A DNA stretch of 20,248 bases from Clostridiales bacterium (GCA_004554165.1 SFNQ01000032.1:1-20248), one strand, 5' to 3'. Positions 6,070 to 13,556 are shown, numbered from the stretch's first letter. Notes: generated from the sequence alone by a model not told the origin. Program-made: numbers and translations.

Positions 6070-7902
6070 ATGAAAAAAATGATGAAAAAATGGATTGCGA
6101 TCCTGCTTGTTGTGGCCATGGCCCTGTCCAGCACCGGCTGCGTGGGCGTCTATCTTGCAATGGAACTGGCCGACCGCGTGGAGAATGGGGAAGACGGCCG
6201 CCTGGCGCTGGAGGAGCCTGCCTGCACGGAAACGCCCATTCTTGCCGTTCCGGACGGCCAGGTTTCGCAGTCGCCGGCCTTTGCGCGGCAGGAGATCAAC
6301 TTCTCCGACATGGAGTACGTCCACCCGGACACCGACGCCATCTATGCGGCGATTGACGCGCTGGAGGCGGATCTGCAAGCCGGGGAGACCGACAGCGAAA
6401 CGCTCATTGCGCGCTACAACGAGATTCTCGACATGTACAGCGCCGCGGATTCGCAGCTGTCGCTGGCGTATGTGCTCTATGCCTTCGACGTGACCGACAG
6501 CTATTTTCAGGACGAGTACAACGACCTGACGGTTACGCTGACGGACATGGATCTTGCGCTGACGGATCTGTCCATCGCCCTGTTCGAGGACGAGGACAGC
6601 GCGGAAGGAATGGACCAGAGCTTCGGCGAGGATTTTGAGGCCACCGTTTACGCCGGGGAAAAGCTCAACAGCCCGGAAATACAGGACGATTTCGAGCAGG
6701 AGCAGCGGCTTACCACGGAGTATGACACGCTCCTGACCACCTTTGCGCTGGAGGATGGCGGAAACACCTATACGATGGAAGAGATCAGCGCGCTGTCCGC
6801 TACGGATTACGACGAGTATGTGCGCCTGTTCGACGCCTACTACGCGCAGCTCAACGAAAAGGCAGGGGCGCTGTTTCTCAAGCTGGCCGCGCTGCGCAAC
6901 CGGATTTCCGAAACGCTGGACTACGACAATTATGCCGAATACCAGTATGCCTGCTATGGGCGCGATTACAGCCTGGACGAGATCCGCTCGCTGCATGCGG
7001 CGGTGAAGGAGTATCTTGTGCCGCTGTATTCGGAACTGCTGATCGACGCCTACATCAACGGCGATTCGGATACGCTCAGCAAGATGCAGGTGCCTCTGGG
7101 CAATTTCATGAACAAGCTCCAGGTTGCACTGTCGGATTTTTCGCCCGAGACGCTGGAGGCGCTGAATTTCATGCTCCGCAACGACCTGTATACCACCACG
7201 GTCAGCGAAAAGAAGATGGAAAGCAATTTTACCACCTATTTCAGCAGCTATGAATCGCCCTTTATCTTTACGCAGTGGCAGGATGACAGCTGGAGCGCTT
7301 CGACCATGATGCATGAGCTGGGACATTTCACAAACTACTATCTGAATCCCAACTGCGGCTGGAGCGTGAGCGATCCGCTGGATCTTGCGGAGATCGACTC
7401 GCAGGGGCTTGAAATGCTGCTGGTATCCTATTATGGGGACCTGTTCGGCGGCTATGCCGACGCAATGCGCGAACAGAAAATTCTCGACGGCCTGTATTCG
7501 GTGATCAGCGGCTGCATGGAGGATGAGTTTCAGCAGGAGGTTTACCGCAATCCCGGCATGACGCTGGAGGAGATGAACGAGCTTTACCTGCGTCTGGCCG
7601 GAGAGTACGGCTTCGGGGAACTATACGACTATGTGGGCACGGAATGGGTGGCGATTCCGCATACCTTCCAGTCGCCCATGTACTACATCAGCTATGCGGT
7701 GAGCATGATTCCCGCGCTGGAGCTCTATGTGCTCTTGCAGGAGGATGCAGACGCGGCTTCGGAGGCGTACCATGCCATTCTGCGGCGGCCGGCTTACTCC
7801 GAACTGCGCACGATCACGCAGGAGAACGGCCTGCACGATCCCATCGCGCCGGCGACCATCCGGTATCTTGCCGACCGGCTCCGCGCCGCGCTGGACGACT
7901 GA
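6070..7902 (+). CDS. Exported M3-family zinc metallopeptidase lipoprotein
   Basis: This 610-residue protein is an M3 (oligoendopeptidase F-like) zinc peptidase that probably trims oligopeptides outside the membrane. The N-terminus MKKMMKKWIAILLVVAMALS is a lipoprotein signal ending in STG-Cys24. The zinc site is HELGH (His415-His419) with the third ligand probably Glu441 in EIDSQ. The C-terminal part carries the family pattern SPMYYISYAVSMI. The middle is long, helical and acidic. It differs from PepF in this window, which has no export signal. It leads a tight plus-strand gene series. A second possible start is Met4, but neither has a Shine-Dalgarno, and the promoter -10 ends six bases before the first ATG. 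The substrate is unknown. Confidence 0.9.
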   Translation: MKKMMKKWIAILLVVAMALSSTGCVGVYLAMELADRVENGEDGRLALEEPACTETPILAVPDGQVSQSPAFARQEINFSDMEYVHPDTDAIYAAIDALEADLQAGETDSETLIARYNEILDMYSAADSQLSLAYVLYAFDVTDSYFQDEYNDLTVTLTDMDLALTDLSIALFEDEDSAEGMDQSFGEDFEATVYAGEKLNSPEIQDDFEQEQRLTTEYDTLLTTFALEDGGNTYTMEEISALSATDYDEYVRLFDAYYAQLNEKAGALFLKLAALRNRISETLDYDNYAEYQYACYGRDYSLDEIRSLHAAVKEYLVPLYSELLIDAYINGDSDTLSKMQVPLGNFMNKLQVALSDFSPETLEALNFMLRNDLYTTTVSEKKMESNFTTYFSSYESPFIFTQWQDDSWSASTMMHELGHFTNYYLNPNCGWSVSDPLDLAEIDSQGLEMLLVSYYGDLFGGYADAMREQKILDGLYSVISGCMEDEFQQEVYRNPGMTLEEMNELYLRLAGEYGFGELYDYVGTEWVAIPHTFQSPMYYISYAVSMIPALELYVLLQEDADAASEAYHAILRRPAYSELRTITQENGLHDPIAPATIRYLADRLRAALDD

Positions 7903-7906
7903 GCGC

Positions 7907-8629
7907 GTGACGGGACTGACGCGCCGCTGTCCGGCCTGCTTTGCGCCGCTTGCCCGCGGGGCGCAGGACTGCCCGGCCTGCGGCCATGACGGTTCGGAAG
8001 CCGTGACCGGCGAACAGCTGCTGACGCCCGGAACGCGGCTGCTTCGGCGCTACCGGGTCGGGGTGCGCGCGGATACCGGCTTTTATTGGGGATTTGATGA
8101 AAAGGAACATGTGCGCGTGCAGCTCGAAGCCTATACAGGCCCGCTGCACGCGGCCTTTTTCTTCCGGGCGGACGCCATGAGCCGCGTGGCGGACTGCGCG
8201 GCCATCGTGCCCGTGCTGGACGCGTTTTCCACAGAGGGCGCGGCGGTGTGCGTGCATGGGGCCGCGGCGGGGTTTCCGCTGTGCCGGCGGGCTTTTCCGC
8301 TCAGCGAGGCGGAGCTGGCGCTGGCGCTTTCCGCAGCCGCGGACGCGCTGCTTGTGCTGCACTCGCTGAAGATTGCCCACGGCGCGCTGGATGGGGACAG
8401 GCTCCGCGTTACGGAGGAGGGGGCACTCCGGCTTCTGGTTCCGGCCGCACCCTGCGAGGCCTCGCCTGCGGAGGATCTTGTGCGGCTCGGCGCTCTGCTC
8501 ACCCCCCTGCACGGCAAAATTTCAAAGCGGCTGGACGACGTTCTGGTCCGGCTTTCGGCAGGGCGTTATGCCTCGGTGTTCGAGCTGCGCCATGCGCTCT
8601 CCGGCTTTGCGGCGGCGGAGCGGCTGTAG
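7907..8629 (+). CDS. Zinc-ribbon protein with degenerate protein-kinase-like domain
   Basis: Starting at the GTG four bases after the M3 stop, this 240-residue protein opens with a zinc ribbon: CPAC (Cys8, Cys11) and CPAC (Cys22, Cys25). After LLTPGTRLLRRYRV comes a region with the layout of bacterial Ser/Thr kinases: a VAIK-like strand, LHSLKIAHGALDGDRL where LHxxGIxHRDxxPxN is expected, and a C-terminal helix pair ending RYASVFELRHAL. The key residues are missing: Lys becomes Gln72 (VRVQ), HRD becomes HGA (158-160) and DFG is absent. No membrane segment is seen. I infer a catalytically dead kinase-like scaffold or sensor, perhaps related to the neighbouring envelope proteins. The start lacks a Shine-Dalgarno and probably relies on coupling to the upstream gene. 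The kinase relationship rests on motif layout only. Confidence 0.7.
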   Translation: MTGLTRRCPACFAPLARGAQDCPACGHDGSEAVTGEQLLTPGTRLLRRYRVGVRADTGFYWGFDEKEHVRVQLEAYTGPLHAAFFFRADAMSRVADCAAIVPVLDAFSTEGAAVCVHGAAAGFPLCRRAFPLSEAELALALSAAADALLVLHSLKIAHGALDGDRLRVTEEGALRLLVPAAPCEASPAEDLVRLGALLTPLHGKISKRLDDVLVRLSAGRYASVFELRHALSGFAAAERL

Positions 8630-8685
8630 AGCGGAGGAAGGGCCGGGGCGCGCCGGGCAGGGAAAAAGACGAAGGAGGGATCCCC

Positions 8686-9687
8686 TTGCAGCAGTCTGGA
8701 GGCGGCGGGAGCCGCAGAAGCGGGAGGATGGCGCGCGTTGCCGCCGTCCTGCTCTCCGGCGCGCTGTTCCTCTGCTGCGCCTGCCGGAGCAAGGCGCCGG
8801 AGCGGGTGCAGTTTCATCTTGTGCCGGAGATCACCATGACGCCTGCGCCGCTGCCCACCACAGCGCCGGCGCCGGCCTTTTACCTGAACCTGGCCGAAGC
8901 CGAGATCTACGGCGGCGGCGTGTGCCAGCTTGTGGCCTACCATAACCCCGGCGGCCGGGAATCGGACACCGTGTACTGGACAAGCTCGGACGAGCGTGTG
9001 GCCATCGTGGAGGAGTATGGCGTTGTGATCGGGCTTTCCGAGGGGAGGGCTGTCATCACTGCCCACGCCAACGACGGCAGCGGCGACACGGCGGCCTGTA
9101 GCGTAGCGGTCACCTCCAGCCGGCCGCAGCCGCGGGAGAGCCTCAGACTGCGCAACAACTGCTATCAGAACGGCAAGCAGATGTATGCCTCCAGAATCCA
9201 GCCCATCGAGGACTTTATCGAGGGACTGGACATGTCCGCCCCGGGCAGCCGGCTGGCCCTGTCCGCGCTGCGCTATGTGGGCAACTATTACGGCACGAAG
9301 GAGGGCAATATCGATTGCAGCATGCTGCTGCTCTACGCCTGCCTTGATAACGGCCTGCGCCTGCCCCGCCGCTCGGACTGGCAGGCCAGAGCCCTGGAGG
9401 AGAAGGCCGTGCCTCTGGAAGCGCTGCAAACCGGTGATTTTATGTTCTTCGCCTATATGGAGGGCGACAGGTGCTCCTGCCGCACGGCGCCGGCCTGTAC
9501 GCGCTATCTTGGCGTACATCACAGCGCGGTGTATCTGGGCGAGGTGGAGGGCAGGCGGTATCTGATCGAGGCCAGCAGCGCCATCGGCCGCGTGGTCGTG
9601 CGCGCATGGGATGGCAGCGATATGCACGCGGGGATGCGGATCGTGCTCTGCGCCCGCCCCGGCGCGGGTGCGGGGGAATCCGCATGA
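8686..9687 (+). CDS. BIG2 / NlpC-P60-like envelope protein, probable lipoprotein
   Basis: This 333-residue exported protein begins with an Arg-rich n-region and a hydrophobic segment ending FLCCAC, an atypical lipobox. A Pro/Thr linker follows (TPAPLPTTAPAPA), then a BIG2-type Ig-like domain (VYWTSSDERVAIVEEYGVV to the following Val-rich strand, about 95-145), then an NlpC/P60-like hydrolase domain. Its likely catalytic Cys211 sits in IDCSM and the His in GVHHSAVYLG (278/279). Predicted role: peptidoglycan or peptide hydrolysis at the cell surface. The TTG at 8686 is chosen because GGAGG lies about eight bases before it; the ATG at 8728 has GGAGG touching the codon, too close to be used. The stop overlaps the trmN6 start (ATGA). 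Confidence 0.8.
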   Translation: MQQSGGGGSRRSGRMARVAAVLLSGALFLCCACRSKAPERVQFHLVPEITMTPAPLPTTAPAPAFYLNLAEAEIYGGGVCQLVAYHNPGGRESDTVYWTSSDERVAIVEEYGVVIGLSEGRAVITAHANDGSGDTAACSVAVTSSRPQPRESLRLRNNCYQNGKQMYASRIQPIEDFIEGLDMSAPGSRLALSALRYVGNYYGTKEGNIDCSMLLLYACLDNGLRLPRRSDWQARALEEKAVPLEALQTGDFMFFAYMEGDRCSCRTAPACTRYLGVHHSAVYLGEVEGRRYLIEASSAIGRVVVRAWDGSDMHAGMRIVLCARPGAGAGESA

Positions 9688-10343
9688 AGCGCGTGGACGA
9701 CCTGCAGTTTGGCGGGCTGGTGCTGGTGCAGGACACCGCGCTGCCCCGCTTTTCGGAGGATTCGGTGCTGCTTGCGAATTTTCTGCGGCTGGGGCCGGGG
9801 GATCGGGCGGTGGATCTGGGCAGCGGCACGGGGCTGCTCTCCGTGCTGGGACAGGGAAAGACCGGCGCGGCCTTCGTGGGCGTCGAGCGGCAGGCTGCGC
9901 TCTGCGCGCTTTCCCGGGAGTCCGCAGCCCGCAACGGGCAGGACATTCCCTTCTATGAAATGGACGTTGCCGACGCGCCGGATTTCTTTGGCCACGGCAG
10001 CTTTACGGCGGCGGTTTGCAATCCGCCCTACTTTACTGCGGGCGGCCGCAGCGCGGATGGGTCGCGGGCCATGGCGCGGCACGGGCAGACGGATACGCTT
10101 TCCGTTTTTTTGCGGGCTGCGTTTCTGCTGCTGAAAAACGGCGGCGCGCTCTACCTCTGCTATCCGGCGCCGGCGCTTGCGGCGCTGTTTTGCGCGCTTT
10201 CGGACGCGCGCCTTGCGCCAAAACGGCTGCGGCTTGTATCGAACGGGGTGGAAAAAGCGCCGCGCCTTGCGCTGGTTCAGGCGAAAAAGAACGCAAAACA
10301 GGGACTTATCGTAGAACCCGTTCAATTTTTGACGCAGGGCTGA
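9684..10343 (+). CDS. trmN6: tRNA1(Val) (adenine(37)-N6)-methyltransferase (TrmN6/YfiC family)
   Basis: This 219-residue Rossmann-fold methyltransferase uses S-adenosylmethionine to methylate an adenine N6, in this family A37 of valine tRNA. It shows the family start MKRVDDLQFGGLVLVQ, SAM-binding motif I (VDLGSGTGLLSVL, about 43-55) and the amino-methyltransferase motif NPPY (113-116, in CNPPYFTAGG). Its ATG lies inside the stop of the preceding envelope gene, so it is translationally coupled to an operon of unrelated function. Family assignment is strong; the exact tRNA target is by homology. Confidence 0.92.
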   Translation: MKRVDDLQFGGLVLVQDTALPRFSEDSVLLANFLRLGPGDRAVDLGSGTGLLSVLGQGKTGAAFVGVERQAALCALSRESAARNGQDIPFYEMDVADAPDFFGHGSFTAAVCNPPYFTAGGRSADGSRAMARHGQTDTLSVFLRAAFLLLKNGGALYLCYPAPALAALFCALSDARLAPKRLRLVSNGVEKAPRLALVQAKKNAKQGLIVEPVQFLTQG

Positions 10344-10357
10344 TACATTTTTAAAAT
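10329..10357 (+). promoter_or_regulatory. Promoter of the PepSY-like lipoprotein gene
   Basis: TTGACG (10329-10334) and TAAAAT (10352-10357) are 17 bases apart, a near-consensus housekeeping promoter. The -35 lies over the last codons of trmN6. The leader would be about 60 bases. Confidence 0.7.
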
Positions 10358-10424
10358 CGTGCGCATACTATCCTCTGAATCAAGGCCGTGAAACAACGCG
10401 GCATATTGTAAGGAGGATATTTTC

Positions 10425-10922
10425 ATGTTGAGAAAAATCTTGCTCGTGTTTGTCTCGGCGGCCCTGCTGCTTGCTGCGGTCGGTTGCCAGTGCGGCGGCA
10501 CGATCAGCCCGGCAAGCCCCAGCCCCTCGGCAACCGTCATGCCGACCACCCAACCGGCGGCAACGGACGACGCAGGGCTTGGCGCCTCTCCGGATCTCAG
10601 CGCGTCGCCCGGCGTTGGCAACGGCGACAACGCGCTCATCCCCGATTTTAATGAGGGGACCGAGGTCAGGGAAGAAGAGGTTCCGGAGATCGTCAAGGCG
10701 GTGCAGGATAAGCACAAGGACGCCAAGATCGTCTCGATCAAGCACGCCATGCAGCAGAACATGCAGGTCTACGCCGTTGAGATCGAGCTGAACGGCAAAA
10801 CCGAGACCATCTATGTCAGAGGCGACGGCACGCTGCTGGAGGAGGGCGCGGGAGCGAACGGCAACGGCGGCGCGAACGGCAACGGCGGCGCCAACGGCAA
10901 CGGAAGTCAGGGCAACGGCTGA
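10425..10922 (+). CDS. PepSY-like lipoprotein with Gly/Asn repeat tail
   Basis: This 165-residue lipoprotein has a signal peptide ending AAVG-Cys21 and a Ser/Pro/Thr-rich linker (about 28-65). A single PepSY-like domain follows (about 82-137: VPEIVKAVQDKHKDAKIVSI, then YAVEIELNGKTETIYVRGDG). The tail repeats GANGNG three times. PepSY domains are often found in secreted inhibitors or partners of peptidases and in envelope proteins, so a role at the cell surface near the peptidases encoded upstream is possible but unproven. TAAGGAGGATATTTTC before the ATG is an excellent ribosome binding site. It has its own promoter and terminator, so it is a single-gene unit. Confidence 0.8.
   Translation: MLRKILLVFVSAALLLAAVGCQCGGTISPASPSPSATVMPTTQPAATDDAGLGASPDLSASPGVGNGDNALIPDFNEGTEVREEEVPEIVKAVQDKHKDAKIVSIKHAMQQNMQVYAVEIELNGKTETIYVRGDGTLLEEGAGANGNGGANGNGGANGNGSQGNG
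10851..10919 (+). repeat. 18-base tandem repeats encoding GANGNG
   Basis: Three 18-base units (10851-10868, 10869-10886, 10887-10904) with the core GCGAACGGCAACGGC, plus a shorter degenerate copy, encode the C-terminal Gly-Ala-Asn-Gly-Asn-Gly tail of the PepSY-like lipoprotein. Confidence 0.85.
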
Positions 10923-10958
10923 ACCAGAATCACACCCCTGGGACAGGGGAAACCGGCG

Positions 10959-10993
10959 GGAGAGGACGCGCAGTTCGCCCTCTCCTTTGTTTT
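10959..10993 (+). terminator. Terminator of the PepSY-like lipoprotein gene
   Basis: GGAGAGG (10959-10965) pairs with CCTCTCC (10979-10985) and is followed by TTTGTTTT. It lies about 37 bases after the stop codon. A second small hairpin (CCCCTG-GGA-CAGGGG) lies just upstream. Confidence 0.75.
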
Positions 10994-11024
10994 GCGGAGG
11001 CAGGCATGGCAGGGCGCGGGAAAA

Positions 11025-11053
11025 TTGACTTTGTACGGGTTCTGTTGTAGTAT
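11025..11053 (+). promoter_or_regulatory. Promoter of the cohesin-like / DUF3048 unit
   Basis: TTGACT (11025-11030) and TAGTAT (11048-11053) are 17 bases apart; TATAAA overlaps at 11051-11056. The leader to the ATG at 11145 is about 85 bases and shows no recognised riboswitch. Confidence 0.6.
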
Positions 11054-11144
11054 AAACTGAATCAGGAAACAATGCCGGAAAACCCGGCGTTGATGCGGGG
11101 AGACCGCAGAGATTTTTTTGAGGTGCGGAGGAAACGGGTTTACG

Positions 11145-11867
11145 ATGATGAGACGATGGATTGCGGCCCTGCTTGCGGCCTGCCTGCTGCCGGCGCTCTG
11201 CTCCGTCGCGCTTGCGGATGGGGGCTTTGTGATTACTGTTCCCGTGGTACAGGGAACGCTGGAGGAGGATATTGCGGTTGAAATCGCGCTCTCCGGCTGC
11301 CAGGATATGGACTCGCTGCAGCTGCGCGTCAATTACGATCAGACCGCGCTGCGCCTGGTATCCGCCGAGGCGGGCGAACTGCTGGGCGGCGGGCTGCACG
11401 CGCTGAATACGGACGAGCCGGGCCTTGTGGCGCTGGCCTATGCAGCCAGAGAGGGGCTGACCGATCAGGGGACGGTTTTGACGCTGGGTTTTGCCGCGCT
11501 CAGCGATCAGGGCAGCGCCATTGTGGTGACGGATGTGCTGGCCACGGTCTATGACGCGGAAAGCGGCGTACAGTCAAAGCTCTATGGTACGGTGGAGAAC
11601 GGCGGCGTGGCCATCGGGGAAGCGGGCAGCGTTCCCGAAGCGGTGATCACGCCATGGCCGGAGGAAACGCCCGTGCCAACGCCCAGCCCCACGCCGGAAC
11701 CCACGGCGGAGCCCACGGCCGCGCCCGAGGAGAGCGCAGCGCCCGAAGCGTCCGCGGGGGACGGCGGCGGGACGAGGCCTGCTGCATTCTATGTATTCCT
11801 TGCGGCAATCGTGCTGTTGATCATCGCGCTGGCGCTGCTGTTTGTGCTGAGAAGGCGGAAGCAATAG
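11145..11867 (+). CDS. Membrane-anchored cohesin-like domain protein
   Basis: This 240-residue protein has a signal peptide (cut after about residue 25, ALA-DGG) and one beta-sandwich domain of the cohesin/CBM2-CBM3 superfamily type (about 28-160). Typical features are VPVVQGTLEEDIAVEIAL, MDSLQLRVNYDQTALRLVSA and an LTLGFAALSD strand. A Pro/Thr/Glu linker with TPSPTPEPT follows, then one C-terminal membrane helix (about 209-231) and an RRRK tail. The cohesin fold in other proteins binds dockerins; whether this copy binds anything is unknown, and no dockerin is seen in the window. Start: GGAGGAA precedes two adjacent ATGs at 11145 and 11148, and either may be used. The DUF3048 lipoprotein gene follows after 50 bases, probably on the same mRNA. 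Confidence 0.75.
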   Translation: MMRRWIAALLAACLLPALCSVALADGGFVITVPVVQGTLEEDIAVEIALSGCQDMDSLQLRVNYDQTALRLVSAEAGELLGGGLHALNTDEPGLVALAYAAREGLTDQGTVLTLGFAALSDQGSAIVVTDVLATVYDAESGVQSKLYGTVENGGVAIGEAGSVPEAVITPWPEETPVPTPSPTPEPTAEPTAAPEESAAPEASAGDGGGTRPAAFYVFLAAIVLLIIALALLFVLRRRKQ

Positions 11868-11917
11868 GCGCGGCTGCGGTTTATGGAAAAAGAGAGAGAC
11901 AAGGGGGGAGACGCAAT

Positions 11918-13150
11918 ATGAAAAAGATTTTTGCAGTTCTGCTGCTGGCGCTGCTGTGCACGGCACTCTGCGCCTGCGACACCGCAGGGGAGATGTTCCG
12001 CACGGTGTTTGGTGAAAGCGCGACGCCAACGCCGGAACCAACGCCTGAGATTACGCCGGAGCCGACGCCCGAACCAACGCCGGAGCCTACGGCTACGCCG
12101 GAACCCACGGCCACGCCCCGTGTGCCCCGCTCCAACACCTCGGGCAAGGTGCTGGACGGGGAGGAAAATTACCGTCCGGTCATCATTTCCATTGAAAACC
12201 ATCCTGCTGCCCGGCCGCAGAGCGGGCTTATGAACGCGGATATCGTGTATGAATTCCTGGTGGAGGCCAACTATACGCGCTTCCTGGCGCTGTTTTCGGA
12301 CGAATATCCCTACCTGGCAGGGCCGGTGCGCAGCGCGCGCTACTACTTCCTCGATATGGTGCAGGAGTGGGATGCGATGTACGGGTTTCAGGGCTATGTG
12401 CAGCTTTCTGGCGATTACCGCCGCAGGCTCAGCGATTATTCGCTCATTGTGGACGGACATACCCGGCAGTTCAAGCGGGTGAGCTTCGGCGCGGGAAAGG
12501 TGCATTCGCTCTACGTCTATTTGCAGGAGCTTGTGGAAAAGAACTACGGCGAACATGCGCCGGAGCGGGAGGACCGGTTCTACTTTTACGAGGGCGTGGA
12601 CTATGCAGACGCGCAGGCCGTCAGCCAGATTTCGCTGCCCTTTACAAAGCTGGCGGTGGTCAACTGGCAGTATGACGCGGCGGCCGGCGGCTTCGTCCGC
12701 TATCAGGACGGCGAGGTGTTCAACGCCCGTATGCCGGATGCAAAGAAGGACAAGAAACAGTGGGAGATCGTTCCCGTAACGGCCCAAAACCTCATTGTGC
12801 AGTTCTGTCACCAGCGGACGCTGACCGCCGAGGAGCAGCGGCCTGCGGAGGATAAGAACCGCCGCCAAATCGATCTGGTCGGATCGGGTGAGTGCGCCTT
12901 CTTTATCGGCGGCAGGTATCTCGAGGGCACCTGGGAACGGCCGACGCTGGAGGATCACACCACCTACCGCCTTGCGGACGGGCAGCTTGTGACGCTTCTG
13001 CCCGGCAATACCTGGATTGAGATTCTGCCCAAGGATGCCGCCTGGAGCATGGTGAATGCGGATACCGGCGAGACGGTCTACCCCAACGGCGGCACCGCTG
13101 CGGCTCCGGAGACGGAGGAGATCGAAGCCATCGAAGACGAGGAGGAATAA
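11918..13150 (+). CDS. DUF3048 (YerB-like) lipoprotein
   Basis: This 410-residue lipoprotein of the DUF3048/YerB family is common in Firmicutes; its molecular role is not established. A signal peptide with lipobox LCA-Cys20 is followed by a TPEP-rich linker (about 36-67) and the two-part DUF3048 region. Hallmarks are RPVIISIENHPAARPQSGL, ADIVYEFLVEANYTRFLALF and GPVRSARYYFLDM; the C-terminal half has WEIVPVTAQNLIVQF and the GTWERPTLEDHTTYRL segment. It ends in an acidic tail (EIEAIEDEEE). AAGGGGGGAG precedes the ATG. The upstream cohesin-like gene ends 50 bases before, and a strong terminator follows, closing the unit. Membership of the family is clear; function is not. Confidence 0.9.
   Translation: MKKIFAVLLLALLCTALCACDTAGEMFRTVFGESATPTPEPTPEITPEPTPEPTPEPTATPEPTATPRVPRSNTSGKVLDGEENYRPVIISIENHPAARPQSGLMNADIVYEFLVEANYTRFLALFSDEYPYLAGPVRSARYYFLDMVQEWDAMYGFQGYVQLSGDYRRRLSDYSLIVDGHTRQFKRVSFGAGKVHSLYVYLQELVEKNYGEHAPEREDRFYFYEGVDYADAQAVSQISLPFTKLAVVNWQYDAAAGGFVRYQDGEVFNARMPDAKKDKKQWEIVPVTAQNLIVQFCHQRTLTAEEQRPAEDKNRRQIDLVGSGECAFFIGGRYLEGTWERPTLEDHTTYRLADGQLVTLLPGNTWIEILPKDAAWSMVNADTGETVYPNGGTAAAPETEEIEAIEDEEE
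12023..12117 (+). repeat. Pro/Thr-coding repeat tract in the DUF3048 gene
   Basis: Degenerate repeats built on ACGCCGGAACC and ACGCCCGAACC encode a Thr-Pro-Glu-Pro linker. A similar but shorter tract lies in the cohesin-like gene upstream (about 11679-11740). Such linkers usually hold a domain away from the membrane or wall. Confidence 0.8.
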
Positions 13151-13196
13151 GCGCCCCCTGTTCTGGCGGCGCGAACCGTCCACAGCAAAAAACACG

Positions 13197-13237
13197 GCGT
13201 CCCCACGGCAATGCGCTGCGGGGACGCTGATTTTTTT
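13197..13237 (+). terminator. Terminator of the cohesin-like / DUF3048 unit
   Basis: GCGTCCCC (13197-13204) pairs perfectly with GGGGACGC (13220-13227), followed by TGATTTTTTTT. An A-rich tract on the upstream side may let it work in the other direction too. Confidence 0.9.
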
Positions 13238-13480
13238 TCGCTCAGGGGTTCCGTCCGCTTTGGACCAGGGGCCGGGAGGGGGGGAGCGGGAACCGGAGGC
13301 TGCCCCAAAACGTCGGGACTGGACCAGGGCGCTGCGGCGCCTTCCGGAAATTCCGGCGCTGACGGCAGGCGCGCCGGACGGGGAGAATTCTCCGAAGCGC
13401 ATGTGACAGGTTCTGCCGCCGGGGGCCGGCCCGCAGGGCGGCAAGGGACGTTTTGGAACGCCGGAGGGAAATACTTCCTG

Positions 13481-13508
13481 TTGCCTTTTCAGAAAAAGGT
13501 GCTATAAT
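13481..13508 (+). promoter_or_regulatory. Promoter of dinB
   Basis: TTGCCT (13481-13486) and a consensus TATAAT (13503-13508) are 16 bases apart. Transcription would start at about 13515, inside the LexA box that follows. Confidence 0.75.
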
Positions 13509-13515
13509 ACGAATA

Positions 13516-13529
13516 AGAACATTTGTTCG
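13516..13529 (+). promoter_or_regulatory. LexA (SOS) operator of dinB
   Basis: AGAACATTTGTTCG matches the Gram-positive LexA/DinR box, whose core is GAAC-N4-GTTC, with both half-sites perfect. It covers the predicted transcription start of the Y-family polymerase gene. LexA bound here would block transcription until DNA damage triggers its cleavage. Confidence 0.85.
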
Positions 13530-13556
13530 CATTACGGCGAAGGGAGAACTTTTTTG

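Larger units (their letters stand above)
13151..13556. other. Intergenic interval with palindromes between the DUF3048 gene and dinB
   Basis: Besides the terminator (13197-13237) and the dinB promoter and LexA box (13481-13529), the middle part (about 13240-13480) holds no convincing gene. It is GC-rich with several palindromes: CCGGAA-A-TTCCGG at 13344-13356, GGAGAATTCTCC at 13382-13393 and GGGCCGGCCC at 13423-13432. No known RNA was recognised. Confidence 0.5.

Noticed and set aside
12023..12117. Short tandem repeats that might suggest a CRISPR array
   Set aside because: The units are in frame, encode Thr-Pro-Glu-Pro, and have no unique spacers; no cas genes are present.
11789..13444. A 551-codon minus-strand frame across the DUF3048 gene
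   Set aside because: It runs opposite a gene with signal peptide and family motifs, and crosses the strong terminator at 13197-13237; the repeats it contains come from the Pro/Thr tract of the other strand.
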